Assembly (NCBI GenBank): GCA_003864495.1
Contig: ML133428.1
Span: 186,001 to 250,000 of the forward strand
Reading direction: 5' to 3'
Length of the DNA: 64,000 nucleotides
DNA from: Nemopilema nomurai
Taxonomy: Eukaryota > Cnidaria > Scyphozoa > Rhizostomeae > Rhizostomatidae
Position 1 is the first letter of the stretch, and every line of letters starts with the position of its first letter. This document shows positions 47,476 to 61,615 of the stretch, in pieces. Below the pieces are notes generated by a model. The model made no database searches, had not been told where the DNA came from, and saw only the letters and a list, made by a program, of their open reading frames with translations. The position numbers were made by a program, and so were the translations under genes.

Positions 47476-48532
47476 TTACTTGTTGTCCTCAAAAACTGCA
47501 AGACACAAGCTTTCGTTGTCCAATATGTCAAAGCCTAGATCCAGAAATAGTCCCATCGATCGTTCCGCATCTTTGATTCTTGCAATAGTGGCGAAAGGGA
47601 TTAAACCGATTGCAATCAGCTTCTCTGCCATCATTCCAACAACAGCTTTGCCTAGGCCCTTTCGCCGGTGACTTTCCAGGGTCACAAGTGCACTAACTGC
47701 TCCTTCTTCATTGCAAAATACCCATGAAACTGGATGTTCAGAGCCATTTGGAAATGCTCCAAACGCAAAACCAAGCTTTGCACTTTGAACATACGTGTGG
47801 CATGCAAACTCAGAAGAATATTGATAATTCTGCATTGCATAGAGAACATCCTTTTCATTAAGCTCTCTGATTTCGTACCCATCATGAACAGTATGGTGTC
47901 AAATTATTTTCCTTAGACAACAAAGCCACAGAAAGCGACACAAATCTAGAAATGTTCTTTCCAATGCTTATGAAATCTTCCGTTCCTTTCCACCAGCTTG
48001 TAGGAGCAAACAAAAGCCAACTATTGAAACTTCCAGGGGGAAATAGTGGGTTCTCCTTCCAAAGAATCTTCTTTTCGTGTCTCGAAAAATTTTGTTGCAT
48101 CAGATTTGACACATCAACATTCTTGCCTTTATGAATCAAAAATACCAACCTCTTTGAAAATAACGGGTGAATCCATGTCTCTTTGAGGGTATCAGAGAAC
48201 ATACTATGCGGCAATTTCACGGCCACATCAACACAGGCCACAACATAAGTCAACAAGGACTCCTCTCCACCATCTTGAGCCACAGCATTCGAAGAAGCAT
48301 TGTCGTCACTTGATCTTGGAGATGCAGGAAGCAAGTCGATAATCGCTATCTTACCTCGCCACAGCTTGTCTCTGAAATTAAGACAACCTTTCAGTCTTAC
48401 AAGATCCAAAATGTCTTTATTGGTCTCTGGATCTTCAAGACGGCTGCGAACTCGTGTGGCCAGTTCATCAATCTGATATTCTTCTTCCAAGTATTGAATA
48501 TCGATTTTCACGTCCTGACCTTCAGTAGCCAT
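47476..48532 (-). pseudogene. GLYAT/FR47-like N-acyltransferase A2, unit 2 (frameshift)
   Basis: Open from the ATG at 48530-48532 through residue ~214, including the stretch that is shifted in units 1 and 3. It then loses two bases near 47890 (GAACAGTATGG against GAACAGTATATGG), which ends the frame at 47882. The GNAT core and C-terminus (47476-47835) are intact in the next frame. Residues 64-67 are the IIDL type. Confidence 0.9.
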
Positions 48533-50176
48533 ATCTAACGTGTTCTAACTTCCTCTGCGGAGAAAAGTCACCGGTCACGATTCCAAATGGAGGCTGGCTT
48601 ACGGCTGACAACCAAAGAAAGGGAGAGGGCTGCGAGGAATCTCTTCTCGATAATTGTTTGCAATGATGTTATCTTTGAGCGGGCTTTTCAGGCGAAACCG
48701 CAACGAACAACAGCAGTGAAAGGAATATTGCTTAATATCAAACTTTGGACTGCATATGATTGACACTGATGCCTAGTCAAAAGGTTACGCAAGATTCGTA
48801 GCATAATGTGGTTGGCTTCGGTTGCCAAGTTCGTATTAGGGTGGCTAAAAGGTTGCTACGGAAGTGAAGGAGCAAATGCATGGTGGAAAAGAAAATGGGG
48901 CTGGAACTGCGCGAGTATGGCAAGAAAAGGACCAGAAAAATGGGGGGGGGGTCTGGATCCGTACCTGGCCGGTGTGAACTGTAACTCCTACACATTGCTG
49001 AAAGAAAATGACTTGCGTCCTCAAAGCAAAAAAGCAAAATTAATTTGGCACTTTATGTGTCTACCACATCAATGGTAAATGTCAACATTATAGCATCATT
49101 TCATTTCAAACCAAAGGAGAGTAAGAATTTCAAGAATGGAAGAAAGTGAGGGCTCGCAACTGCATTTCAGAATGCAGTGATCTTGCATTTCCTCCAGAAG
49201 GGACCAGAATCACACTGGAAAAGATTGTAATTTGGAAAAAACTCATGGCGTTAACTGTTGAAAGACCTCAAAGAGCTGAAGTTTGCCGTGTCAAGGTTCC
49301 AATTATTTTGCAAAAAAAGCCGCATTATTTGGGTCTTTGGTCTCGATAAATTGGGGAAAATGGCAAACTGAATATCCCTGAGCATTTACAAAAATTATTG
49401 AAGTGACGTTCTCACAGCAGATACTTTTTCATCTGGGAAACTCCCTAAAGAAGATGATGCATGCGCTGTCAATGAACCCAAATATGTATTTTGACACTGT
49501 CTGGAAAATCGATTGTATATTGACACTGTCTGGAAAATCGATTGTATTTCGACACTGTGTGGAAAGTCGCTTAAAAACTCGGTTACAACCAAGAAAAAGG
49601 CAGAGATTAAATTTCTACACAAACAAAATCCTTTTCGATTTCTATAAACCAATATCATTCGATTGTTTGCTGTGGTTCAAGCAGATTACTTTGCGACAGA
49701 ACTTCGACCCAAGAAACCACAACTCTTTTGGCACTATAAGAGGGGGGATTTCTCAGTTGAGAAGTCACTTCTATCATCTACTTAAAAACATTTTTCACCC
49801 AGCACATTCGTTTCAAAAAACTTTCATCAGATTATGAAAACATATACGTATTTGACAAATGACAACAACTTGATTTGTATATTCACGATTATTTATTATT
49901 TGTTTATGTTTTTTCATTATATCAAATGAAATAAATTATTGAAGGCACCTACCAACTAAATCAACCAGAGTATTAGACGGTGAAGGACCTTTGGTCAACA
50001 ATCGATTTAATTTCGTTTTCAATTTGTTAAGATTACTTTATCATTATTACATATGTAGAAACGATTAAGTTCAAACATAAAATAATCTTCGAAAGATTTT
50101 TGCTTCAAGATTCTTTCAAAGATTCTTTCTTGGTGCCTAGATCAAAACAGAAACAAACGACCAATCTGATGGCCAT

Positions 50177-51226
50177 TCAGCCCATATCAATGGCTATGGA
50201 CCAGGTAGCGTTGTCCATAATTTCAAAACCAACGCTTTGAAACAGCCCAATCGGGCGATTTGCATCCCTTCCCTTGTCGATGAACGCAAATGGGATCTGA
50301 CCAATGCCAATCAGCTCTCTGACAGCCTTCCCACAACAGCTCTGCCTAGGCCCTTTCGCCTGTGACTTTCCAGCGTCACAAGTGCACTAACTGTTCCTTG
50401 TTCATTGCAAAATACCCATGAAACTGGATGCTCAGAGCCATTTGGGAATGCTCCAATTGCCAAACCAAGCTTTGCACTTTGAACATACGTGTGGCATGCA
50501 AATTCCGAAGAATATTGATAATTCTGCATTGCAAAAAGAACATCCTTCTCACTAAGCTCTCTGATTTCGTAGCCATTGTGAACAGTATATGGCGTCATAT
50601 TCTTTTCCTTAGGCAACAAAGTCAAGAAAAGTATTCCGGTTTTGGGAAACATCTCTTCACTATCATAATAATATTTTACTCCTTTCCACCAAGTGTTGGA
50701 GCGAGATGCCACGAGCTGAGCGGTTTTCTTCTGGAAATAAAGGGCTCTTCGTGCAGAAAATCTTTTTATCGTGTTTCCAGATGCTCCGCTTCAACAAGCT
50801 TGTTACATCAGCATCCTTTCCTTTGTGGAGGATAAAGACCAACCTCTGTGAATATAGCGGTAGCGCCAATGTCTTTAAGAAAGCATCAGTAAACATACTT
50901 TGCGACAGTGGGCTTGTAACATCAATACAAACTACAACATACGTTAACAAAGCCTCCCTTTCACCATCTTGAGCCACAGCATTCGAAGAAGCATTGTCGT
51001 CGTTTGATGTTGGCAATACAGAATGCAAATCTACGATCGCAATCTTACCACGCCAAAGCTTATTTCTAAAACTAAGAAGCCCATTGAGCCTAACGAGTTC
51101 CACTGTGTCCTCATTCAAATCTTTTTCTGCAAGAAGACTACGCACTCGTGTGGCCAACTCATCGACCTGATCTTCTCCTTCCAGGTATTCAATATTCACT
51201 TTCACGTCTCCAACTTCAGAATCCAT
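50177..51226 (-). pseudogene. GLYAT/FR47-like N-acyltransferase B, unit 2 (two frameshifts)
   Basis: The N-terminal half is open from 51226 to about 50700, where two nearby one-base losses (CAAGTGTTGG and GCGAGATGCC against CAAGTTGTTGG and GCGATGATGCC) shift the frame. A further one-base loss near 50314 shifts it again after VVGRLSE, so the last ~45 residues are out of frame. This is the most damaged B copy. Confidence 0.9.
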
Positions 51227-52525
51227 TTTAAATGCATTTGACTTCCCCGAGGACTGAGAAGAAGGAAAACACTGGGCTACGAGTGAGGGTTAAAAAGGCT
51301 CATGGCTGAATGAATACGCTGCACAAGCGGAAATCGGCGCTGATTGGCTAACAGCTCGTGCCCATAGTTACGTGGTAGCAACGTTCTGTATACACAAAAC
51401 CTTCGCATAGAGCAATGGCGACTTAACATCAGTTGTAAGTTTATTTGGTATACTTCAATTTGTCAAAGACGATGCAAACGCTATTAGTAAAGGAGAAGTG
51501 AAATTTAGTGAAGTGAAGCGAAGACCTCAAACATTGACATAGCCCCCCTTATAGAAAATAGGGAATACTCTATGGAAATTGTTGGTATTTAAATTCCTGA
51601 AAGTGCATAAGATAATGAAGAAGAGCCTTTACCTTTAGCGGCATAACTAGCCAAATGGCACTGGTCATGCCGCTGCGATTGGGAAAGAGAAGAGTTGCTT
51701 GGCTACGGCACCGAAAGGAGGCTGGCTTCGAAGGTACACCATGAAATCCACTAGGTGATAAAATGGTACACTGAATAGAAAACAGCACATGGGAAATAAG
51801 AAGAAATCAGAAGTGTCAATTGATATGATAACGTGACTTTTTGATGCCAGATAGAAACATCAAAATATGTGTAGAGAGGGTTACTGCTGGAAGCCTAGTA
51901 TCTATTTTGTTATCTTTTACGTCTTAAATGGAAATTTTTCGAATCTATATACTAAAGGACACTCAAAGCGAACTCCTAATCGAACATTTTCAGGCTAGGG
52001 CTGGATGTGGAAGAAAGTTGGTGTAGCATACCTTGTCCTGTTGATACTTCTTCGTTGAATCAAGCTCTTTCAGTGATTCTACGGAGGCCCCATTATTGCT
52101 TATTAAAGTGCGATTCTATTTGCTTTGTGTGCGACTCGCTTGAACTTTGTGGGAGTGGTTTTCTGTCCAAGTGAATCGGTCTGTTCCAATGTGAGTCAGT
52201 TTCATTTGAATTCGAATTAGTTTCATTTTATTGTGTGGCAGTTGTGGGCCACCGTAGAGTTATAGGCGCCGACAAGGTTTAATTGTGATACAAACGCCAG
52301 ATTGATTTACAAACATTTTTGTTTGGGCTTACTGTTTCATTTAGTAAAAATTCTAGATACTCGTCATGATTAGTTTTGTCACAGAACGTTTATCAAATAC
52401 AACTAAGAGCCAGCTATATATGCCCAATAATTAACCCCTGTGTACTATGTGTCACTGGTCAAACACCCCTGTGTTTCTTTGAGGAAAAATCATTGGGTTT
52501 GGAAGGTCTACTTTCTAAAGCTGAA

Positions 52526-54712
52526 ATGACTTCCGTCCTTGAAGCAACTTTTCAGGTCTATTTCATCAGTGGTGTATGCCAATGGTGTATCCCTGCCCGG
52601 TCATTTTGCAAACCAAATTTCAAAAATCCTTCCAGCCATCGTGGTTTGACAAGTTCAAATGGTTGCACTACGACGTAGACTCCGATTCAGCATTCTGCTT
52701 TACCTGTACCAAAAGCACTGCAACACAACATGATTTTGTTGACGAATAGAGAAATTGCATTCAGTGCTACGAGTTTCCAGAACTGGAAAAAGCGTTGGCA
52801 AAGGACAAAGGATTTCACAAACATGAATCGTCAGAGTGTCACAGAGAGGCTGCAGCAAGGTTGTGCAATATACCATCATCTGTTACAGGGGATGTCGGTG
52901 AGCTGATCTCTACTAAGCATGGACTAGAAAAGTACCATAGTCGCAGAATTCTGCTCAAAATATTGAGAAATGTGCGTTGTCTAGCAAGGCAAGCTTTACC
53001 TCTAAGCGGAGATCGGAGAAAAAACCAGAAAAGTGAAGCAGTCTCTCACTTTTATCAACTGCTACAACTGAGATGTGACGAAGATCCCTCGATTGTAGAA
53101 TGGTTGCACAAAAAACAAACAAGTTCACATCAGCAGACATACAAAATGAAATGCTGAAGCTTTTGACCCTAAGGATCCTTCGGGAAATAGCACAAAATGT
53201 ACAAAATTCCACGTTCTATATAAAAATGGCCGATGACTGACATCTCTAATAAGGAGCAGCTAGTATTTTGCATCCGATGGGTTGATGACGAGCTCGTTGT
53301 CCATGAAGATTTTATCGGCATGCATCCTATGCAAGGCACTAGCGCATATCAAATTGTGTTCATCATTGACAATACGTTGTTAAGGATGAATCTGAGGCTT
53401 GAAGATGCGCGCTGGCAGCGTTGTGATGGTGCTGCTGCGAAGGCAGGAGCAAGAACGGACGTTGCAACCCAGATTAAAGCCATTAACGGTAAATGCCTCT
53501 ATACCCATTGTTACGGACATGCTTTGAATCTTGCCGTAGTTCACGAGATTTGCAAACTGACAAGAAATCTCCGAAAAGAAACACGAAGCTGGATGATATG
53601 AGAAAGCAATCGAAAAATGAATCTAAAGGAATCCATGCCCTATTTCTAACTAGGTGACAGTTCGTAACGAAACCCTAGAGTCAGTTTCAAACAATTACGT
53701 CGAGCTAATGAATTTGTGGGATTGGCCTACTGATACTCTCCATGACACTGGAATGAAGGCAAGGGTTCGCGGTGTCCAGGCAAATATGCCGATATTCGAT
53801 TTTCTACATGGTTGTTGCCTGGGGATACTCTTGCTGAAGCAAACCGACAATCTTAGTAGAACATTGCAAGACCCTAAGATATCGGCTGCAGAGGGTAATG
53901 CTATCACTCAAGATGTCATCAAGACGCTGTCAAAGGATCGCAACGATAACGCTTATAATTTGTTCTGGGAGAGGGTATGAAAAAAGCAAAACGAACTCAA
54001 TGTCAACGACCCAAGACTACCTCGCAAAAGGAGGCTACCACAAAGACTCGAAGTTGGCAGTGCCAAAACACATTACTTTCCTTTTTCTCCAAAGATCATT
54101 ATCGCCAGATCTACTTCCAAACACTAGATGCAGCAATGAACTGCATCAAAGAGAGATTTGATCAGCCAGATTTCAAAATGTACGTCAATCTGCAGGAATT
54201 GTTTCTGAATGCAGGGATCAGTCGTGGGAAATGAACTAACGCGGGTCTGTTCCATCTACAATGGTGATGTTGAAAGGTAAAGTCTTGAAGCACAGCTGCT
54301 TCTTTTGCTGCCAGCCACCATTGCTTTGAAGTTTGAGTTGAAAAACTTCACAGTCTACGATCTGATAAAATTGTTCCAAGCACTTGACTATTCTGGAAAA
54401 ATTGCAATGTCAGAGGTGATCAAGGCTGCAAAAATTCTCCTAGTAATGCCAGCAACAAAAGCTATTAGTGAGAGATCTTTCTCTGCAATGAAACGAGTGA
54501 AAACGTACTTAAAGTCAACGACAACAGAGAACAGAATGAACCATCTAATGTTACTTCATATTCAAAATGAAAGAGTTGACAATACCAGCCTGATTGATGT
54601 TGCGCGTGAGTTTGTTGAAAGAGTAGATAGTAGAAAACAGATTTTTGGAAAATTTTCGAACAGAGATTTGTGTATTAAAGTTAATATAGGACACAAAAGC
54701 ACAAAAACATAG
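52526..54712 (+). mobile_element. hAT transposase remnant, unit 3
   Basis: Same domain order and shared TAG. The dimerisation domain is open to the stop at 54712, as in unit 1. Private indels occur near 53537 (after NLAV) and 54200-54235. Confidence 0.85.
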
Positions 54713-55418
54713 GTGATTGAAAAAGAGTGTTAAGAGGATAGTCAAATATTGTTTTGGCAGTGTTTATGATTTTTTAAGTTGATTGCTGGCATGAATTGCA
54801 CGGAGAGAGCAGGAAAGTTTTGCTGTCAATGACTGCAAAGTATTCCGTTTGCTTTTCCAGCCATAGGTAATGTTAGTAGATGACTAGAAAATACATTGAT
54901 TCCAGCCAATTTACAACTTCCATTAAAAAAATTTTAGTTCTGTAAATAGTAATTCATCCATTAAAAATTGCAATTTTTATAGCCAGGTTGCTTTCTAGCA
55001 ATCTAAAGGGCGTGGTCGAACAAAAATTCTCCCGGAGCCCAAGGCAGCTTGCTTTATTCACAGCCCCCTCCACCCTCCCAATATCAATTTCGTTCCCATG
55101 GGCCTGAAACCATAGAACGTTCCCTTCACCCTTGGTACCAGACTCACTATAAATAACAGAGATCTCTGCTATTTCATGAGTCTGGTTTCCAGGGTAATTT
55201 TCTTTTTAGCGGTGTATTGAATAAGATAGAGTACAATGGGCAGCGATACGACGTCAATGCTCATAAACCTCCATTGTTCGATTTTTCACTGTCCCAAAAG
55301 CATACTATTTCCAGAAAGACCTTTAAGTCAAAAAAAATAAAATATAAGATAAGGCCGATGAAGCTGCTTCGTTAAAATTGTTTCATACCCAAAATAAAAA
55401 TCTGCTTAGACCGAAAGT

Positions 55419-56476
55419 TTACTTGTTGTCCTCAAAAACTGCAAGACACAAGCTTTCGTTGTCTAATATGTCAAAGCCGAGACTTTGAAATAGTCCCATC
55501 GATCGTTCCGCATATTTGATTTTTCCAATAATGGCGAACGGGATTAAACCGATTGCAATCAGCTTCTCTGCCATCCTTCCCACAACAGCTCTGCCTAGGC
55601 CCTTTCGCCGGTGACTTTCCAGGGTCACAAGTGCACTAACTGTTCCTTGTTCATTGCAAATACCCATGAAACTGGATGCACAGATCCACTCGGAAATGCT
55701 CCAATTGCCAAACCAAGCTTTGCACTTTGAACATACGTGTGGCATGCAAACTCAGAAGAATATTGATAATTCTGCATTGCAAAGAGAACATCCTTCTCAT
55801 TAAGCTCTCTGATTTCGTACCCATCATGAACAGTGTATGGTGTCAAATTCTTTTCCTTAGACAACAAAGCTACAGAAAACGAAAAAAATTTAGAAATGTT
55901 CTTTCCAATGCTTATAAAATCTTTCGTTCCTTTCCACCAGCTTGTAGGAGCAAACAAGAGCCAAATATTGAAACTTCCAGGGAGAAATAGTGGGTTCTCC
56001 TTGCAAAGAATCTTTTTTTCGTGTCTCAAAAAATTTTGTTGCATCAGATTTGACACATCAACATTCTTGCCTTTATGAATCAAAAATACCAACCTCTTTG
56101 AAAGTAGCGGGTGACTCCATGTCTTTTTGAGGGTATCAGAGAACATACTATGCGGCAATTTCACGGCCACATCAACACAGGCCACAACATAAGTCAACAA
56201 GGAGTCCTCTCCACCATCTTGAGCCACAGCATTCGAAGAAGCATTGTCGTCACTTGATCTTGGAGATGCAGGAAGCAAATTTACGATCGCTATCTTACCT
56301 CGCCACAGCTTGTCTCTGAAATTAAGACAACCTTTCAGTCTTACAAGATCCAAAATGTCTTTATTGGTCTCTGGATCTTCAAGACGGCTGCGAACTCGTG
56401 TGGCCAGTTCGTCAATCTGATATTCTTCTTCCAAGTATTGAATATCGATTTTCACGTCCTGACCTTCAGTAGCCAT
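55419..56476 (-). pseudogene. GLYAT/FR47-like N-acyltransferase A1, unit 3 (internal frameshift)
   Basis: Open from the ATG at 56474-56476 through residue ~272, then shifted by loss of one A in a run near 55660 (TTGCAAATACCC against TTGCAAAATACCC). The C-terminal GNAT half, including HRRKGLG, continues intact in the next frame to the stop at 55419. A homopolymer deletion is the commonest long-read error type, so this copy may be functional in reality. Confidence 0.9.
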
Positions 56477-56779
56477 ATCTAACGTGTTCTAACTTCCTCT
56501 GCGGAGAAAAGTCACCGGTTTACGATTCCAAATAGAGGCTGGCTTTCGACCCAACAAGCTACAAGGACCTCGAAGTGCACGTCAATATGGCATACTCAAA
56601 GTGCTTGAAATAAAGTCCTTCGAGTCCTTTGCCCTGCTCTATTTTCAGTTTTTTGAAATGAAAAAAACTCTGTTGTTAGGAAACCGTTTTTTTGGCCTTT
56701 TAACGGCATGTAGAGCTGCGATGAATCTCTTCTCGATAATTGTTTGCAATGATGTTATCTTTGGGCGGGCTATTCAGGC

Positions 56780-59700
56780 TGTAATAGGCTACCCCAGGAG
56801 AATGCAAGATAAAAGACCTTTTTCGACTCAACTGTAACTCAACACATCCACAACTAACTTCCAATTCAATTCAATCCCAAAACTAAGTAAAAGGTAACAT
56901 TATTACATCACCTTCCCTTTTTAAAAGAGTAAATATATATGTCAACAAATTAGAAAGTAAATGTCAATCAAAGATGTTTGTCAGTACTCATCCTACCAGC
57001 TGTGAAGGAATGGGATAACCAAATCTTACTGGTGGACGTTGTTCTTGGCCTTTCTTGTTGGGCTTCATTTTCCTGCACTTGCTCTCTCTCTTCGCTATCA
57101 TTATTTCCTGTTCTTGATCTGTATTCTTCATCTTCTGAATCTGAACTTCTTTCATCCGCAAGGTTAACTTTGTCTGCATTGAACTTCTTGAAATGCGACA
57201 CATTTCTGGTAACTCGATGTCCTTTACCATTTTCTGCAACTACACGAGTGCCTTTTCTGCTGATAACGGTATATGGAGTTCCATTAAACCGTGTAGACAG
57301 CTTGTTGCTTCGTTGTTGTTTAACAATTACTGTATCGCCAACTCTAATCGTGCTTTTTGTAGCATTTCTTCTGTTGTCTGCATATTGTTTATGGTAGTTT
57401 TGGCTCTTTTCTTCATTTTCCTTGTCTTCTTTGTGTCTGTCTATCACCACCTTTTTGTCAATTATGGGAAGTTTTCCATGTACCTCCCGATTAAACAATA
57501 ACTCGCATGGTGCGACCTTTGTGACAGTGTGTGGAGCAGTGCGATACTGCAGCAAGAATCGATTAAGCTCTTGCCTCCATATCCTCCCTTCCACAACTGC
57601 TGTTTGGAGTGTCTTAATCAAACGCTGATTAAAACGTTCAACAACACCGTTGGTCTGGGGCCAGCAAGGTGTGACAGGATTGTGTGTAATTCCTAATGCT
57701 TTCAGGCATCTGGAAAATTCATCACTGCTAAACGGTGGGCCATTGTCAGACTTTAATATCTGTGGAATACCATGGGTAGCAAATGTCTTGTCAAGTTTTG
57801 GAATAACAGCAGATGCTTTCGTTGAACGAAGAACTTTTACCTCGGGATAATGTGAGTAAGATCTATCACGACAACTAGATAATCATTAGATGGCAGCGGT
57901 CCATAGAAATCAACATATACAGTGTGCCATGGTTCTACTGGCAAAGCAGACGGTTGAATTGGTTCTGGCTGAGATGATCGACTCACTGTTTGGCATTGAA
58001 GACAGGAATCTATCGTTTGTTTAACAAGTTCCTCTATCCCGAAAAACCATACATTTTCTTGAGTAGCGCTTTGGTTCTTGAAGGTCCTTGGTGTGTTTCG
58101 TGGGCAATGCCAATCGCTCGCTTCTGTAGACTTTCTGGAAGTATTATCCTTGATCCTCTCAATACAATGCTGTTTGTACTTATGACGAACTCATCTTTAA
58201 ATGGTCGATACTTTTCGACATTGTCAGTATTCCAGCGGTTGGAACGAATGGCTGCACAAAAAGTTCCTTTAGAACTTTGTCTTCATTAGTAGCATCGGCT
58301 ATCTGCTTAAATGTCTTGGCTTTTGGATCACTGTTGCTCACAATGAAATTGATGTACTCTTCTGTGTCATGGTGACATTCAATAGAGACATGCGAAGGGT
58401 GTCTGGATAGAAAGTCTGCAGGATTTTCAGCTCCAGACTTGTAAATAACTTTTAAGGAATAAGACTGAAGTCGTTATATCCATCTCTCTGACTTGACTTC
58501 GTTATACCCTTGACTTCTGCGAAAGGATTGCAGAAATTCCAACTGGGCTTGCATCGTCAAGTAATGAAGTTTTTATCCTTGTAAAAGTATGCCATGCAGG
58601 GTGCCAACGTAAGGGCATCCTTAAGTTGATTAAAAGCCAATTGATGATCATCAGTCCACTGAAATTGAGCATTTTTCAATGCAACGGCTGCTGTAATTTG
58701 CCATGCCTAAAAGGCTGCGTACTTCATGAACACTTTTTGCTACAGGGGCATCCACAACATCCTTTATGTGTTGCTCAAAAAATTCAAGTGTGTTGCTCAA
58801 AAAACTACACTTTCCATAATTGAGCGTTAGTCCTCTGTTTTCAAGTCGTTGTAAACACTTTTCCAAATTGGCATCATGCTCAGCACGGGTTTTTCCATAA
58901 ACTAGGATGTCATCAGCGATGTTTTACATCGTTAAGTCCTTGTAATTGGGTTTGTAGAGCACTGAAATATTTCTGCTGAAGGATTATGCCATAGGCAGTC
59001 ATTGATAACGGAAAAGGCCAACATGTGTATTGAAGGTAGTGATGGATCGACTGCTCTCATGAAGTGGCAATTGATGGTAAGCCTGCTGCAAATGCAGTTT
59101 TGTAAAAAAACTTTTCTCCATTTAGCTCAAATCGAACATCATCGACTGTCGGTATAGGGTGTCGTACCCTCTCTATGGCTTCATTTGCGCATGTCAACAC
59201 ATATCCGCACTTTTCCATCCTTTTTGGGGACTGCAACAATAGGGGATACCCAGGGAGTACCCTCATTTTCGGGAATTCGCTCTATTATGCCTTTCTCTTC
59301 CAAATCTTAGGGCAGCTTCTACTTTTTTCCTCATGTGGTACGGAATTCGACGGACTGGCTGTGCTTTAGGTTGGTGTTTGTCATTAATACTCAGTTTAAC
59401 TGGTTCCCCATGCAAGCATCCTAGGCCATCAAAAACTTTGCTATGTTTGTTTAGAATGTTTTGCGCATCAATGTAGCTGGTAGTGATTTTGTTCAGATGT
59501 AGGCTTACAAGGCCTAAATCTTGGGCAGTTTTCAACGAAATGAGGTTAGAGCTGTTGTTGTTGTTGCCGCGTCTTGGTCGTGCAACGTAAAACGTCGGTG
59601 GTCATGCGTCCTTTGGGGGTTTCCACAAGGCCGATAAACTTTCCAATAAATTTGACTGGACTTGTTGCATTAAACGTGCTCGTGTCATGGCGCTGGGGGT

Positions 59701-60193
59701 GAACAGTTTTCTTGTCCCTAGACGAAAAATTCGAAGAGTGGCCATACGTTTCCCTTTACAAACACTTGCAAAATGGTTGAATTTTTCACAATTGCGGCAT
59801 TGCTTTCCACTAGCTGGACAAGGACCCTTGTGCGGGTATACTGCTCCACAGTTATGACATTTTAGCGTTTTTTTGCAGTTGGTTTTACCATGCGAATTTT
59901 TGAAATCATGTGTGTTGAAGCCCCGTTAGGATCCTTGGATTCGATTTCTTTGGCTTGAAACCTGCTTTGCTCATCGTTACGCCCTTCAAGCAACATGTCC
60001 TTCAATTTAAAATTCGGATTTCCAAGTGCTTGCTTGCGAATTTTTTAGGAGGTTCCCCCGATGATAATCTGCTCGTCTATTTCAAATTCGGTCTCAGTGA
60101 ACTCGCATGTTTGAGATGAGGTTCTGAGACGCATGTGGAATTGGTCAAGGTCTCGGTCTAAGGTTCTAAGGTCTTCACTCATAACGAAAAATG
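56780..60193 (-). mobile_element. Degenerate Ty3/gypsy LTR retrotransposon, unit 3, lacking 5' LTR
   Basis: Same insertion; AGGC flanks at 56776-56779 and 60194-60197. It shares the 24-bp gag-side segment with unit 2 but shares with unit 1 the single-base loss that breaks integrase upstream of 57621. Confidence 0.88.
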
Positions 60194-60557
60194 AGGCGAA
60201 ACCGCAACGAACAACAGCAGTGAAAGGAATATTGCTTAATATCAAACTTGGAACTGCATATGATTGACACTGATGCCTAGTCAAAATGGTTACGCAAGAT
60301 TCGTAGCATAATGTGGTTGGCTTCGGTTGCCAAGTTCAAATTAGGGTGGCTAAGAGGTTGCTACGGAAGTGAAGGAGCAAATGCATGGTGGAAAAAGGAA
60401 ATGGGGCTGGAACTGCGCGAGTATGGCAAGAAAAGGACCAGGAAATTGCGGGGGATGACCGTTTTGATAAAAAAATAAAATATAAGATAAGGCCGATGAA
60501 GCTGCTTCGTTAAAATTGTTTCATACCCAAAATAAAAATCTGCTTAGACCCGAAAGT

Positions 60558-61615
60558 TCACTTGTTGTCCTCAAAAACTGCAAGACACAAGCTTTCGTTG
60601 TCCAATATGTCAAAGACTAGATCCAGAAATAGTCCCATCGATCGTTCCGCATCTTTGATTCTTGCAATAGTGGCGAAAGGGATTAAACCGATTGCAATCA
60701 GCTTCTCTGCCATCATTCCAACAACAGCTTTGCCTAGGCCCTTTCGCCGGTGACTTTCCAGGGTCACAAGTGCACTAACTGCTCCTTCTTCATTGCAAAA
60801 TACCCATGAAACTGGATGTTCAGAGCCATTTGGAAATGCTCCAAACGCAAAACCAAGCTTTGCACTTTGAACATACGTGTGGCATGCAAACTCAGAAGAA
60901 TATTGATAATTCTGCATTGCATAGAGAACATCCTTTTCATTAAGCTCTCTGATTTCGTACCCATCATGAACAGTATATGGTGTCAAATTATTTTCCTTAG
61001 ACAACAAAGCCACAGAAAGCGACACAAATCTAGAAATGTTCTTTCCAATGCTTATGAAATCTTCCGTTCCTTTCCACCAGCTTGTAGGAGCAAACAAAAG
61101 CCAACTATTGAAACTTCCAGGGGGAAATAGTGGGTTCTCCTTCAAAGAATCTTCTTTTCGTGTCTCGAAAAATTTTGTTGCATCAGATTTGACACATCAA
61201 CATTCTTGCCTTTATGAATCAAAAATACCAACCTCTTTGAAAATAACGGGTGAATCCATGTCTCTTTGAGGGTATCAGAGAACATACTATGCGGCAATTT
61301 CACGGCCACATCAACACAGGCCACAACATAAGTCAACAAGGACTCCTCTCCACCATCTTGAGCCACAGCATTCGAAGAAGCATTGTCGTCACTTGATCTT
61401 GGAGATGCAGGAAGCAAGTCGATAATCGCTATCTTACCTCGCCACAGCTTGTCTCTGAAATTAAGACAACCTTTCAGTCTTACAAGATCCAAAATGTCTT
61501 TATTGGTCTCTGGATCTTCAAGACGGCTGCGAACTCGTGTGGCCAGTTCATCAATCTGATATTCTTCTTCCAAGTATTGAATATCGATTTTCACGTCCTG
61601 ACCTTCAGTAGCCAT
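60558..61615 (-). pseudogene. GLYAT/FR47-like N-acyltransferase A2, unit 3 (frameshift)
   Basis: Carries the same one-base loss as unit 1 near 61142, while its residues 64-67 (IIDL) match unit 2. The C-terminal part (60558-61145) is open with one private change (LDLVFDILD where the others have LDLGFDILD), which hits the GNAT LGF position. Confidence 0.9.

Larger units (their letters stand above)
38594..51676. repeat. Tandem segmental repeat, unit 2 (~13.08 kb)
   Basis: Head-to-tail copy of unit 1 with offsets of 13,062-13,087 along its length. It is the only unit with an intact A1 gene and an open integrase frame of 457 codons. Contents: hAT 39442-41624, A1 42332-43390, gypsy 43692-47112, A2 47476-48532, B 50177-51226. 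Confidence 0.95.
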
